DNA of 64,000 nt. Source: Panulirus ornatus. Lineage: Eukaryota; Arthropoda; Malacostraca; Decapoda; Palinuridae. Made by a program: the position numbers and the translations under genes. The stretch lies in NCBI RefSeq assembly GCF_036320965.1, contig NC_092262.1, forward strand, positions 2,492,726 through 2,556,725, in the 5' to 3' direction. Numbering within the stretch: position 1 is the stretch's first letter; every line of letters begins with the position of its first letter. Under the pieces are notes generated by a model. The model was not told the origin of the DNA and did not search any database. It saw only the letters and a program-made list of their open reading frames with translations. Shown here in pieces: positions 1 through 12,727 of this stretch.

Positions 1-400
1 AACACACTGTTCTCAAACATTTGATTTTCAAAATTTTCCCTTCTCCAGTACCTTCCCATCTAAAGGCCATTCCTCGCACCAATACAAAATTGTCGGGACC
101 ACTATGGGTTCAAATATGCCTATGTTCACCATTCTAGAAAGTCATCTACCTTTCCACATATTCCTCAATGCTTTCATTATCTTCGCCCATAGTGTGACGC
201 TCCCTAGCTCCCATGCTATTATTATTCATTCCTATGTTTGTAAAACAGTTTACTTTCTCCAAGTTTACTTCCTACAAACTTACATCTCAGTTAACCTGTC
301 CCTCACCAGTGCTAACCCTAGTAACATTTCTTTTAGTCACATTTACTTTTTATTTATCCTTTCACCCTCTTTCTTAAACTCAAAAACCAGTTTCTTCTTT
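1..400 (-). mobile_element. Old, diverged fragment of the window's RTE-like LINE (RT C-terminal region)
   Basis: Read on the minus strand, this aligns by eye, with many substitutions, to the stretch of the LINE running from the RT C-terminal part (the YRYS/LGVDL region) to the [10 protein letters not shown] region. The order of recognisable blocks is the same as in the young copies (compare 41205-41620). It has no open frame and runs off the left edge of the window. Its divergence is much greater than that of copies after 12 kb, so it is an older insertion. Confidence 0.6.
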
Positions 401-1660
401 TATCTTATTATCTTACAGCGTTATATTATAGTCTTAGGTCATTAAGGCAAGTTTAAAAAACTTTCAGTCATCTTTTATGCATAACTTGATATTCCAGTTT
501 TGCTATATAAAGATTTGTTTCAACAGCCTCCCGACCAAAGCTGGCGTTTGGGAGAAAGGTTATATAGAGGTTGGTCGTGCATAGTTAGAATCAACAGAAA
601 CAACATTCTGGTTAAAGGAAACTAAAGGGGTGAAACGCGTGTATGACGACTTATGGGTTTCGGAGGTAATAAAGAGGTCAAGTGTGTTGGAAGAGTTGTC
701 TTGACGGTCTAGAACTTGGTGAGGGTATTTACCTAATTGTTCCAGTTAGAGCCTAATCAATCATTTTTGTGAACACTGAACTCCCCTGCGTAAAGGATAT
801 CAGCATATGGGTGTGAGTGAGCAGACCTTCTTGGGAAGATATAAAATATTCGGGGATTCGTACATAGTTTTACGAATTGGTCGGGGTTGGAGGTATAAAT
901 GATACAGAAACCCAAGATAATCAAGGGTAGAGAACTTTTGAGCAAAATGACATCAAAATTAGGGACTCAAGAGCCACAAGGCAAGGAACAGATGATTTTG
1001 TACCACAACGGATCAATCTCCACCGTTGGAACGGATATAATGATACAGATTATAGCTGGAGATCCGTTAGCTCAGAGAAGAGTGACCTTTAGCAGTTAGA
1101 TATCTGAGAGAGAGAAAACAAAGTTTAGGGTAGGAGGTAAACAGGTAGTGGTCAATAATGTTGCAGAAACAGATAGAAAAAGAGCCAGGCCTAAGAACTG
1201 TGGCCGTGGAAGTGGGGTGGATCCCTGTCGCATGATGATGGCAAGTGGTCCCAGAGATCCTCTCAACCCTTCTCACTCGGTGGTGCCGCTCCGAATCGGT
1301 ACCGCAGAATGATCTGTGTGTTGTACTGCCATAAAGTTTGAAATATTGAAAGGTAGAAAAACAGATATATAGATATGTGTGTGAGTTATGTGTCTTTAAG
1401 TGTCGTGCATGACAAGAAGAGGATATAGGATTAGGACTGAATATCAGCAACTCAAATGTGGTTGAGGGAAGGGTAAAAAAGACAGCTTTCTGTGACTGAA
1501 ATCGTAAGTAAGTAACAGACGCCACAGTGCTGGTTCACTGCGTCCTCACCACTATTCCGACTGAAACGAAGGCAGGAGTATCTCCCTTGACAGTGATTGC
1601 CTGCTACACACTATTACTACAGAATAGCAACAGTAGGTGCCACCAGTTCACCTGAATTAT
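401..1660. other. Unassigned sequence
   Basis: I see no recognisable gene or repeat here. The only short open frame of note is 899-1099 on the plus strand (66 codons), which has no motif I recognise and no clear splice or promoter context. An overlapping minus-strand frame (1525-1067) also lacks features. Neither is called as a gene. Confidence 0.4.
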
Positions 1661-1669
1661 ACGCGTTTG

Positions 1670-1860
1670 TGGAGGTCTTGGATCCCCCAAGTGTGGTGTG
1701 TCCTCTATTCTCCAAGCGTGTGGGGATGTTGCATGCTTGCCGGGGTGAAGGTCCTAGAATCTCTAGGTATGCACTGTGTCTAGATCATCTGCGTGTCTGG
1801 TGCTGTCTGGTGTTCCTTGATCCTCAGGTAATGGGGAACTGGGACCCTCTATACTCATTC
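1670..1860. repeat. Degenerate minisatellite, left part
   Basis: Diverged repeats of a unit of roughly 26-30 bp, built around GGATCCTCCAGGTGTGTGGG. The same unit resumes at 3200, so this array appears to be interrupted by the inverted-repeat element at 1877-3185. Confidence 0.5.
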
Positions 1861-1876
1861 TTTTTTTTTTTTTTTT

Positions 1877-3185
1877 GTTTAGGCGAAGATGCAGATGACA
1901 TGTTGGTGATGATTGGCTAAACGCAGTATGTCCGAATAACATTGTTGTATTGCAAGTAATTACCGGACAATATGACTCGAAACTTATATACTAATTCAAA
2001 TTTCTCCCTCAGATGTATGTTTTGTCAATTGATAATGCTAACGAATAAAGAAATTATGAAGTAATGATTTGGAAAGTCTACATTAACTAACCACAGTCAC
2101 CTAAGTCAACGATCTATGCTTGTTTTCTGATATAAGCTACTTCATTTGTAACTTTTCGTATATTTCAAAGTAAATTAGGACAAATTGTTTTTTTTTTTTT
2201 TCATACTATTCGCCATTTCCCGCGATAGCGAGGTAGCGTTAAGAACAGAGGACTGGGCCTTTGAGGGAATATCCTCACCTGGCCCCCTTCTCTGTTCCTT
2301 CTTTTGGAAAATTAAAAAATTGTACTAAACATATTAAGAATTATATATTAATTACATATTAAGCATGTAATTATCAGTTTTTTTTCTAAGAGCAGAATGT
2401 ACTCAAAACATGGAATTAATGAAACTCTTTTTGTGAAACGTTCCGGGGAAGGTAAAAAGAACAGCCACGGTCACTAGGCGTTTTATGTCTCTATAATATT
2501 TTGCTTGATGTTTTTCGTCTATCTCCATTCCTCACATATTTGATCTATTATGTGTATTTGATTTTGTTTATGACGGCTGTAGATCTCAAGCAGTTCAACT
2601 TTTGTAATAGAAGGATCGTGATCTATATCAGTTTCCTCTAATCACTGAATTAATTGGTACTTTTTTGTAGCCGATTGTTGGAACTTTGTTTGATATTTCA
2701 GAGTGATATAGAGCATTATCCTTAATGATAAGTGACTGGAAGTGTGTTCCCTTTAGGTGATTTTCTTTTTTTTTCCTTCCAGTAACGTTTCACAAGCAGT
2801 GTTTCATTCATTCTATTTTTTGAGTAGATTCTGGTTTTCAAATCTTTTTTGTTTCTTCATATGTTTAGCGCAGTTTTCCCAACTTATGTTAGAATATGTG
2901 AAAATTTACAAATGAAGTAACGTGCATCCGAGAACAAGCTTGGACCGTTGACTTGGGAGGTTATTGTTATCTAGTCTACACTTACCAACACATTACTTCA
3001 TAATCCTTTTACTCGTTAGCATTATTAATTGATTTATCATGTATCTGAGGGAGAAATTGAGGTGAGTAAATAAGATTCTATTCAAGATATCTGATAAACA
3101 TTTGAAATACAGCTATGTTACTTGGACATGTTTCATTTAGCCAATCATCACCAACGTATCAAGTGCATCTTCGCTTAGATAAAAC
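1877..3185. mobile_element. Long inverted-repeat (foldback-type) element
   Basis: The segment 1877-2166 reappears in reverse complement at 2892-3185 with roughly 75-80% similarity by eye. Both ends carry GCGAAGATGCA followed by TTGGTGATGATTGGCTAAA. The interior of about 700 bp has no coding sequence I can see and holds a SINE-like fragment (2187-2320). The same minisatellite flanks both sides. This architecture fits a foldback or long-TIR non-autonomous DNA transposon. I could not define a target duplication, and no transposase is present, so the superfamily is unknown. Confidence 0.6.
2187..2320 (-). mobile_element. SINE-like element, 5'-truncated copy
   Basis: On the minus strand this matches the 3' half of the short element seen complete at 11212-11453, including the block GAGGATATTCCCTCAAAGGC, the stem-loop CTCGC-TATC-GCGGG and an A tail (T15 on the plus strand). 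It sits between the arms of the inverted-repeat element, so it probably inserted after that element. Confidence 0.75.
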
Positions 3186-3199
3186 ATATAAGCTAAGTA

Positions 3200-3940
3200 T
3201 AGGTGTTTTAGGGGTCCTCCATGTATCCTGGCATGTATCCTGGACCTTCTATGTGTTTATGTAATCTTGATCCTCCAGGTGTGTGGGGTTGTTTATCCTC
3301 CATGTTTGGGAGGTTCTGGATCCTCCAAGTGTGTGGGATTCATGGACACTTCTGGTATATGGAGGCCCTAGAACCGCTAGATGTGTTGGGATTCTGGATC
3401 TCCAGGCATGAATGGGTCTTAGACGATCTATTTGTTGCGTGGGTCCTAGATCTTCCAGGTGTGGAGATCATCGTCCCTACAGGTGATTAGAAGCACAAGG
3501 TCCTCCAGGTGTGTATAGGATCTATGCCATTTACATGTGTTTTCTCATCACCCAGGTGTTTGGGATTCCTTTATGATACAGGTGTGTGAAAGCTCTGGAT
3601 TCTCCAGGTTCACTGGAGTTGCAAAACATCCATATGTGCTGGATGTTATATCCTGAAGATGCTTGGAATTGTTGATCCTCCATGTGAGGGGGCTCAGGAT
3701 TCTCAAAGTTTGTGGTGGCCCTCGATTCTATACATGTATCTTCAAGGTGTGTGCGAGTTCAGTATTCATAAGGAGTGTGGGGTTTTGGATCTCTAGGTGT
3801 GTGGTAGCATTGGATTATCCAGATATGTGGAAGCCTGAATTCTCCAGGTGTATGGGAACCCTGAGTTCTCCAGGTGTGTGGTGGTTCTGTGTCCTCCAGG
3901 TGTGTAGGATTCCTGGATCCTCCAGATGTTAGATACTCAT
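3200..3940. repeat. Degenerate minisatellite, right part
   Basis: About 25 diverged units of a 26-30 bp repeat based on GGATCCTCCAGGTGTGTGGG run head to tail. Open frames across it (for example 3221-3490 and 3663-3932) are products of the repetition. The array lies just downstream of the minus-strand gene's poly(A) signal. Confidence 0.7.
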
Positions 3941-4001
3941 GATTGTGTTTCCTCATCGCAGGTCATGGGTAATAAACAACCGAGACATTTTTTTTATGGA
4001 T

Positions 4002-4007
4002 TTTATT
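4002..4007 (-). terminator. Poly(A) signal AATAAA of the four-exon gene
   Basis: AATAAA on the minus strand lies 33 nt after the stop codon at 4042-4040. Such a short 3' UTR is plausible for a small secreted protein gene, and the position supports the terminal-exon call. Confidence 0.5.
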
Positions 4008-4039
4008 ATTTTGTTTGACCTCTTCAGTTGCTCAGGAGG

Positions 4040-4127
4040 TCAGGCTGCAACTCCTACAAGCCGACCCCCTAAGAAATTCAACAGATTGTTCCCGACGTCA
4101 GTCAGGAAGTCCTGTATGTTGAACTTG
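4040..4127 (-). CDS. Exon 4 (terminal) of the small secreted protein gene
   Basis: This exon contributes the last nucleotide of residue 87 (Ser), then 28 residues from Lys88 to Ala115 and a TGA at 4042-4040. It reads KFNIQDFLTDVGNN and then a hydrophobic, glycine-containing end (LLNFLGGRLVGVAA). The spacing of L, F and V suggests an amphipathic helix. The acceptor chosen is GCAG/C at 4128, because it alone, with the neighbouring GAG, matches the phase-2 donor of exon 3. An alternative CAG acceptor at 4136 would start in phase 0 and break the frame with exon 3. An in-frame TAA lies just upstream, so the coding part cannot extend further. The polypyrimidine tract is weak, and this is the least certain exon. 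Confidence 0.5.
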
Positions 4128-4159
4128 CTGCTCAGCTGGTCAGGTTAGGCCAGATACCC

Positions 4160-4300
4160 TTCAGCAGATGAGACGGTGAAACCTGTTTCCTCAAAACTCA
4201 GTAGCACAATAGGCCAGTCCTCTCTATTACTCTCGAAAAGTCTGTAGGACATAACTTAGTTAATCAGATATTCACTGTTTCAGTTACGTTCATTACTAAG
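4160..4300. other. Intron 3 sequence, nothing recognised
   Basis: This is the short unique stretch immediately 5' of exon 4 on the minus strand. No further exon or repeat is visible. Confidence 0.4.
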
Positions 4301-4304
4301 GGCT

Positions 4305-4540
4305 GCTGACAGGAAACATGTTTAGAGACTGTCGACACGTACAGTGATAAGAAAAGGAACTCTTAACATCTGTCCTGTGCAGGGAATGTTGATATGTGTC
4401 ATGTTCATAGAATGCTGTCGTATACCATGTTAAAAGACTGCAGACATGTATCATTTTTAGGGACTGTTGACATGTGTCATGTTCAAATACTGTTGCCTTA
4501 TATTATGTTAAAGGACCCGAGACATGTGTCATTTCCACAT
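4305..4540. repeat. Degenerate minisatellite (GACATGTGTCATGTT unit)
   Basis: About seven diverged units of roughly 32 bp contain GACATGTGTCATGTTCA and alternate with TGTTAAAGGACTG. They lie in intron 3 and pass directly into the (CA)n tract. Confidence 0.55.
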
Positions 4541-4544
4541 ACAC

Positions 4545-4549
4545 ACTCA

Positions 4550-4581
<32 letters not shown>

Positions 4582-4582
4582 A

Positions 4583-4621
<39 letters not shown>

Positions 4622-4771
4622 CACATACACAAACACACCCACACACACTCACATATACACACACACACACACACAAACAGACACACACACACACAGACAC
4701 GCACATTTACAAACACACCCACACACACTCACATATACACACACACACACAGACAGACACACACACAAACA

Positions 4772-4827
<56 letters not shown>

Positions 4828-4829
4828 CA
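4545..4829. repeat. (CA)n microsatellite, about 285 bp
   Basis: A near-continuous CA repeat with interspersed ACAGACACGCACA variants. It produces long His/Thr or Cys/Val frames on both strands that are not genes. Confidence 0.97.
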
Positions 4830-4849
4830 TATACTTTTATAAATATTTC

Positions 4850-5055
4850 TAATGATAAGAGAAGTGATAGACTAAAGATAATATATGATAATAATGATAA
4901 TAGCAATAGTAATAATACTGATAATGATAATGATAACAATAGTGATAATAATAACAAAAATAGTAATAATGATAATAATAATGATAATAATAACAATGAT
5001 AATGATAATGATGATGATGATAATAGTAATAACAATAATAATAATGATGATAATG

Positions 5056-5109
<54 letters not shown>

Positions 5110-5318
5110 TTAATAAAGATAATAATAATAATAGTAATAATAATAATAATAATGATAATAATAATGATAATAATGATGATAGCAACAATGATAATAATAA
5201 TAATTAAGGTAATAATGATAATAATAATGATGATAATAATAATAATATTAGGAATAATAATAATGATAGTAATAATATTAATGATAATAATGATAACAAC
5301 AACAACAACAACAATAAA

Positions 5319-5370
<52 letters not shown>

Positions 5371-5387
5371 TTAATAATAATAATAAT
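4850..5387. repeat. (AAT)n / (GATAAT)n microsatellite
   Basis: More than 500 bp of AAT repeats with GATAAT interruptions, abutting the 3' end of the near-complete LINE at 5388. The same repeat resumes right at the LINE's 5' end (8938). Confidence 0.95.
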
Positions 5388-8300
5388 GGTATTTTTTTTA
5401 TTTTGCTTTGTCGCTGTCTCCCGCGTTAGCGAGGTAGCGCAAGGAAACAGGCGAAAGAATGGCCCAACCCACCCACATACACATGTATATACATACACGT
5501 CAACACATGCAAATATAGATTCCTATACATCTCAATGTACACATATATATACACACACAGACATATATATATATACACATGTACATAATTCATACTGTCT
5601 CCCTTTATTTATTCCCATCACCATCCCGCCAAACATGGAATAACAGCCCCCTCCCCCCTAATGTGCGCGAGGTAGCGCTAGGAAAAGACAACAAAAGCCC
5701 CATTCGTTCACACTCATTTTCTAGCTGTCATGTAATAATGCACCGAAACCACAGCTCCCTTTCCACATCCAAGCCCAACACAACTTTCCATGGTTTACCC
5801 CAGACGCTTCACACGGCCTGGTTCAATCCATTGACAGCACGTCGACCCCGATATACCACATCGTTCATATTAACTCTATTCCTTGCTCGCCTTTCACCCT
5901 CCTGCATGTTCAGGCCTCGGCAACTCAAAATCATTTTCACTCCACCTTTCCACAGCCAATTTAGTCTCCCACTTCTCTTCGTTCCCTTCACCTCTGACAA
6001 ATATATCCTCTTGGTCAATCTTTCCTCGCTCATTATCTCCATGTGACCAAACAATTTCAAAACACCCTCTTCTGCTCTCTCAAACACACTCTTTTTATTT
6101 CCACACATCTCTCTTACCCTTACATTACCTACTCGATGAAACTACCTCACACCACATATTGTCCTCAAGCATCTCATTTCCAGCACATCCACCCTCCTGC
6201 GCACAACTCTATCCATAGCCAAGCCTCGCAAACATATATCTTTGTTGGAACCACTATTCCTTCAAACATACCCATTTTAGCATTCCGAGATAATGTTCTC
6301 GACTTCCAAACATTCTTCACGGCTCCCAGAATTATCGCCCCCTCCCCCAACCTATGATTCACTTCCGCTTCCATGGTTCCATCCGCTGGCAGATCCACTC
6401 CCAGATATCTAAAACACTTTACTTCCTCCAGTTTTTCTCCATTCAAACTTAACTCCCAATTGACTTGACCCTCAACCCTACTGTAACTAATAACCTTGCT
6501 CTTATTCATATTCTTTCACAGACTTTAAAAAACTCAGTCACCAGCTTCTGCAGTTTCTCACATGAATCAGCCACCAGCTCTGTATCATCAGCGAACAACA
6601 ACTGACTCACTTCTCAAGCTCTCTCATCCACAACAGACTGCATGCTTGCCCCTCTTCCCAAAACTCTTGCATTCATCTCCCTAACAACCCCATCCATAAA
6701 CAAATTAAACAACCAGGGAGACATCACACACACCTGCCGCAAACCTACATTCACTGAGAACCAATCACTTTCCTCTCTTCCTACACGTACACATGCCTTA
6801 CATCCTCGATAAAAACTTTTCACTGCTTCTATCAACTTGACTCCCACACCATATGTTCTTAATACCTTCCACAGAACATCTCTATGAACTCTATCATATG
6901 CCTTCTCCACATCCATAATTGCTACATACAAATCCATTTACTTTTCTAAGTATTTCTCACATGCATTCTTTAAAGCAAACAGTTGATCCACACGTCCTCT
7001 ACCACTTCTGAAACCACACTGCTCTTCCCCAATCTGATGCTCTGTACATGCCTTCACCATCTCAATCAATACCCACCCATATAATTTACCAGGAATGTTC
7101 AACAAACTTATACCTCTGTAATATGAGGACTCGCTCTTATCCCCTTTGCCTTTGTACAATGGCACTATGCAAGCATTTCGCCAATCCTCAGGCACCTCAC
7201 CATGAATCATACATACATTAAATAACCTTACCAAACAGTCAATAATACAGTCACCCCCTTTGGTAATAAATTCCACTGCAATACCATCTAAACCTGCCGT
7301 CTTGCCGGCTTTCATATTCCGCAAAGCTTTTACTACCTCTTCTCTGTTTACCAAATCATTTTCCCTAACCCTCTCAATTTGCACACCGAAAAAAACACCC
7401 TATATCTGCCACTTTATCATCAAACACATTCAACAAACCTTCAAAATACTCACTCCATCTTCTTCTCACATAACCACTACTTGTTATCATCTCCCCATTA
7501 GCCCTCTTCACTGAAATTCCCATTTGTTCCCTTGTCTCACACACTTTATTTACCTCCTTCCAAAACATCTTTTTATTCTCCCTAAAATTAAATAATACTC
7601 TCTCACCCCAACTCTCATTTGCCCTCTTTCTCACCTCTTCCACCTTTCGCTTGACCTTTTGCCTCTTTCTTTTATACATCTCCCTCTCATTTGCATTTTT
7701 TCTCTGCAAAAATCGTCCAAATGCCTCTCTTTTCTCTTTCACTAATAATCCTACTTCTTCATCCCAGCACTCACTACCTTTTCTAATCAATCCACCTCCC
7801 ACGCTTCTCAAGCCACAAGCATCATTTGCGCAAGCCATCACTGCTTCCCTAAATATATCCCATTCCTCCCCCACTCCCCTTACCTCCTTTGTTCTCATAT
7901 TTTTCCATTCTATATTCTGTCTCTGCTGTTACTTCCTCACACAAGTCTCCTTTGTAAGCTCACTTACTCTCACCACTCTCTTCACTCCTACATTCTCTCT
8001 CCTTTTCTGACAAAACGTACAAATCTTCAACTTTGCCTCCACAAGATAATGATCAGACATCCTCCAGTTGCACCTCTCAACACATTAGCTTCCAAAAGTC
8101 TCTTATTCGCGCGCCTACCAATTAACAAGTAATCCAATAACGCTCTCTGGCCATCTCTCCTACTTACATACGTATACTTACGTATATCTCGCTTTCTAAA
8201 CCAGGTATTCCCAATCACCAGTCCTTTTTCAGCACATAAATCTACAAACTCTTCACCATTTCCATTTACAACGCTGAACACCCCATGTATACCAATTATT

Positions 8301-8937
8301 CCCTCAACTATCACATTACTTACCTATGCATTCAAATCACCCATCACTATAACCCGGTCTTGTGCATCAAAACCACTAACACACTCATTCAGCTGCTCCT
8401 AAAACACTTGCCTCTCATGATCTTTCTTCTCATGCCCAGGTGCATATGCACCAATAATCACCCATCTCTCTCCATCAACTTTCAGTTTTACCCATATCAA
8501 TGTAAAATTTACTTTCTTACATTCTACCACATTCTCCAACAACTCCTGTTTCAGGAGTAGTGCTACTCCTTCCCTTGCTCGTATCCTCTCACTAACCCCT
8601 GACTTTACTCCCAAGACATTCCCAAACCACTCTACCCCTTTACCCTTGAGCTTCGTTTCACTCAGAGCCAAAACATCCAGGTTCCTTTCCTCAAACATAG
8701 TACCTATCTCTCCTTTTTTCTCATCTTGGTTACATCGACACACATTTAGACACCCTAATCTGAGCCTTCGAGGAGGATGAGTACTCCCCGCTTGACTCCT
8801 TTTTGTGTTTCCCCTTTTAGAAAGTTAAAATACCAGGAGGGGAGGGTTTCTGGCCCCTGCTCCCGTCACCTTTAGTCGCCTTCCACGACACGTGAGGAAT
8901 GCGTGGGAAGTATGCTTTCTCCTCTATCCCCAGGGAT
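5388..8937 (-). mobile_element. Near-complete RTE-like LINE (copy A, long 3' UTR)
   Basis: This copy has both ends. The 5' head is ATCCCTGGGGATAGAGGAG (8937 downwards) and the 3' end is the CGC/GCG stem-loop block followed by an A-rich tail at 5388. The single ORF would run from about 8743 to 5845. The endonuclease begins near NQDEKKGEIG with LALSETK. The RT carries [26 protein letters not shown] and LFMDGVV. The C-terminal part has RRSGR-like and NMNDVVYRG blocks. It is broken by many frameshifts and stops, for example between 8314 and 8399, near 7380, at 6937, and between 6509 and 6614. It is therefore an inactive relic, older than the copies after 25 kb. It is bracketed by (AAT)n on both sides. 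Confidence 0.9.
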
Positions 8938-8945
8938 GAATAATG

Positions 8946-9002
<57 letters not shown>

Positions 9003-9014
9003 GTAATGATGATG

Positions 9015-9068
<54 letters not shown>

Positions 9069-9105
9069 GTAATAATAATGATGATAATAAAAATGATACT
9101 TATAC

Positions 9106-9174
<69 letters not shown>

Positions 9175-9310
9175 AGTAATGATAATAATAATGATAATAA
9201 TGATAATGATGATAATAGTAATGATAATAATAGTAATGATAATAACAATAATGACGATAATAATGCTAATGATAAAAATAATAATAATAATGATAATAAT
9301 AATAATAATG

Positions 9311-9380
<70 letters not shown>

Positions 9381-9412
9381 TAATAATAATAATAATAATG
9401 TTAATAATAATA

Positions 9413-9477
<65 letters not shown>

Positions 9478-9478
9478 T
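8938..9478. repeat. (AAT)n microsatellite, 540 bp
   Basis: Nearly uninterrupted AAT repeats with a few GATAAT, AGTAAT and similar variants. It begins exactly where the LINE's 5' head ends, so the LINE probably landed inside one longer (AAT)n tract. Confidence 0.95.
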
Positions 9479-9554
9479 TTAAAATGATAATGACAATAAT
9501 GATGATAAAATCAGGATTATCGAGAAAAAGATACTAATAATGATTAATGATTAT

Positions 9555-9763
9555 CATCCCTGTAGACTGGGGAGAAATTAAACTGGCCAAGTATTCCCAG
9601 CGTGTCGTAGAAGGCTACCAAGGGGAGCGGAAGCGTGTTGTTGGAAATCCTCTCGTTCTATATTAGTTTCCAAAAGAAGGAACACAGCAAGGAGCCTAGT
9701 GAGGAATTTTCCCTATAAGGCTCTGTCATCTATTCTTGACGATACCTCGCTCACGCGGATATT
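9555..9763 (+). mobile_element. SINE-like element, diverged full-length copy
   Basis: It starts with a degraded ATCCCTG...GGGGAG head, has GCGTGTCGTAGAAGGC, TTTCCAAAAGAAGGAAC and ends at ACCTCGCTCACGCGGA. Compared with 11212-11453 it carries many substitutions and has lost its A tail. It is an old copy. Confidence 0.75.
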
Positions 9764-10022
9764 AAGACGAACATGTATGGAAAAAATGTTAGCTAAAAGT
9801 GCGTCACAATATGTGTAAGCACGTCTATTTCCAGACAAAACTACTTTCTAATTATGTCCCTAGCTGGATGTATTTGATTATGTTTGGAATCTCTTTATTT
9901 TTTTTATCCCTTAAACATGGTGAGAGAGACAGGCTTAATGATAGATATCTATGTATTGTATTATGACTTGTTCAATGATTTCTCACCTTTACTAAATCAG
10001 AGAAATGAGAAAGTTAACTTAC
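9764..10022. other. Intron 3 sequence, nothing recognised
   Basis: Unique AT-rich sequence directly downstream of the exon 3 donor on the minus strand. No further exon or repeat is evident. Confidence 0.4.
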
Positions 10023-10162
10023 CTGAATTGAAGGTCAGAATATGTCGTATTATCAAGTATCAATGTTTGTTGAGGTGCAGTGAAGTTGTCTTCAATCTTA
10101 GTGAAGCTGTTGTTGTCTAATTGCCACCATACTCTAAGATGTGCATACTCGTCCTTTGACAC
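10023..10162 (-). CDS. Exon 3 of the small secreted protein gene
   Basis: A 140-nt stretch is open throughout in phase 0, encoding residues 41-86 and two bases of residue 87. The acceptor is CATGTATTTTAG (AG at 10164-10163). The donor is a near-perfect CAG/GTAAGT (GT at 10022-10021). The peptide contains VWWQ, three N-glycosylation sequons (NNS, NFT, NTT) and no cysteine. Alternating polar and hydrophobic residues suggest beta structure, but I recognise no family. Surrounding sequence is not repetitive, which sets this apart from the transposon-derived frames around it. Its phase-0 start fits the phase-0 end of exon 2. Confidence 0.65.
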
Positions 10163-10439
10163 CTAAAATACATGCTCCTGTTACTTCCTGGACTTGAATC
10201 ATTTATACAATTAGAATCAACCTTCCTGTAATTTTCCTTACTTCTGTAAAATTACCTAAATTGTTTCCTTGCGTCCATTAGTTCAAACCAACTACAAAAT
10301 GACTCATTACATTGCATATTGTCTCCATCTTAGCAAATATATGTCGCGGAATACGTGTGTAGTTGTAGGAATGCTCATAGAGTTATATATAAGTTTGTGT
10401 GTCAACCTGATTGGTAATAATGCTTTGCACCTCATTCTT
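10163..10439. other. Intron 2 sequence, nothing recognised
   Basis: Unique sequence upstream of exon 3 on the minus strand. Plus-strand open frames here (for example 10269-10511) lack motifs. Confidence 0.4.
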
Positions 10440-10960
10440 CCACTTATAAACACCTTGTCCCAGACACTTTCTCTATCTAAGGAGCATGTCCTGGATACTT
10501 CTGCTTTCTGAATACTATATCCCAGAATCTACTACTTTCTAAAGATATTGTCAGACACATTTACGTACCCAAGAACTTGTCCCAGATATTCAATTTTCTA
10601 AATTCCTTGTCCATGATACCTCATCTTTCAAATGGCCCTATTCCAGACGCTTCTACTTTTTGCACCGATTACCAAAAAAGAAATTCCACTTTCTAAAGAC
10701 TTAACAGGAAACACTTCTATTTCTACAGACCTCACCCCAACCACCATTTACGTTCTAAGAACCTTCTCCCAAACGTCCACTTTCTCGAAAGTTTCTCACA
10801 AACATTTCTACTTTCTAAAGACTTTATCCCAGACACCTTTTCTTTCTAAAGACCTTATCCCAAACACTTGCACTCTTTACGAAATTCATTCCAAACACAT
10901 CTATTCTCTGTAAAACTTATATCAAGCCGTCCTAGAGTCTACAGATCTCATCTCAAAATT
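10440..10960. repeat. Degenerate minisatellite, about 33-bp unit
   Basis: Some fifteen diverged units follow a TTCTACTTTCTAAAGAC plus CTTATCCCAGACAC pattern. The units are clearest at 10800-10890. The array lies in intron 2. Confidence 0.65.
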
Positions 10961-11061
10961 TTAGATGCACCACGTTTCTCCTCATTCGATGATTTGCTTT
11001 AAAACATGTTAAGAAAGTAAGCAAGCATTAGAAAAAAAAGATATATATATATATATATATA

Positions 11062-11138
11062 TTTTTTTCTTTTTTTTTATTATACTTTGTCGCTGTCTCC
11101 CGCGTTTGCGAGGTAGCGCAAGGAAACAGACGAAAGAA

Positions 11139-11140
<2 letters not shown>
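11062..11140 (-). mobile_element. Extremely 5'-truncated LINE tail, about 75 bp
   Basis: Only the last part of the LINE 3' UTR is present: the ACAGACGAAAG region read in reverse, the CTCGC-AAAC-GCGGG stem-loop and the A-rich tail. (AT)n flanks it on both sides (11041-11061 and 11141 onward). Confidence 0.85.

Positions 11141-11211
<71 letters not shown>
11141..11211. repeat. (AT)n microsatellite
   Basis: Pure AT repeat between the LINE tail and the SINE-like element. Confidence 0.97.

Positions 11212-12658
<1,447 letters not shown>

Positions 12659-12718
<60 letters not shown>
12659..12718. repeat. (AT)n microsatellite
   Basis: Pure AT repeat between two minus-strand LINE fragments. Confidence 0.97.

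Positions 12719-12727
<9 letters not shown>

Noticed and set aside
899..1099. A 66-codon plus-strand frame
   Set aside because: No recognisable motif, promoter or splice context, and the length is within chance.
1067..1525. A 152-codon minus-strand frame
   Set aside because: Composition is unremarkable, no domain is visible, and it overlaps sequence without other coding evidence.
4394..5207. Frames rich in His/Thr, Cys/Val or Asn/Asp
   Set aside because: They translate (CA)n and (AAT)n microsatellites and exist in several frames at once.
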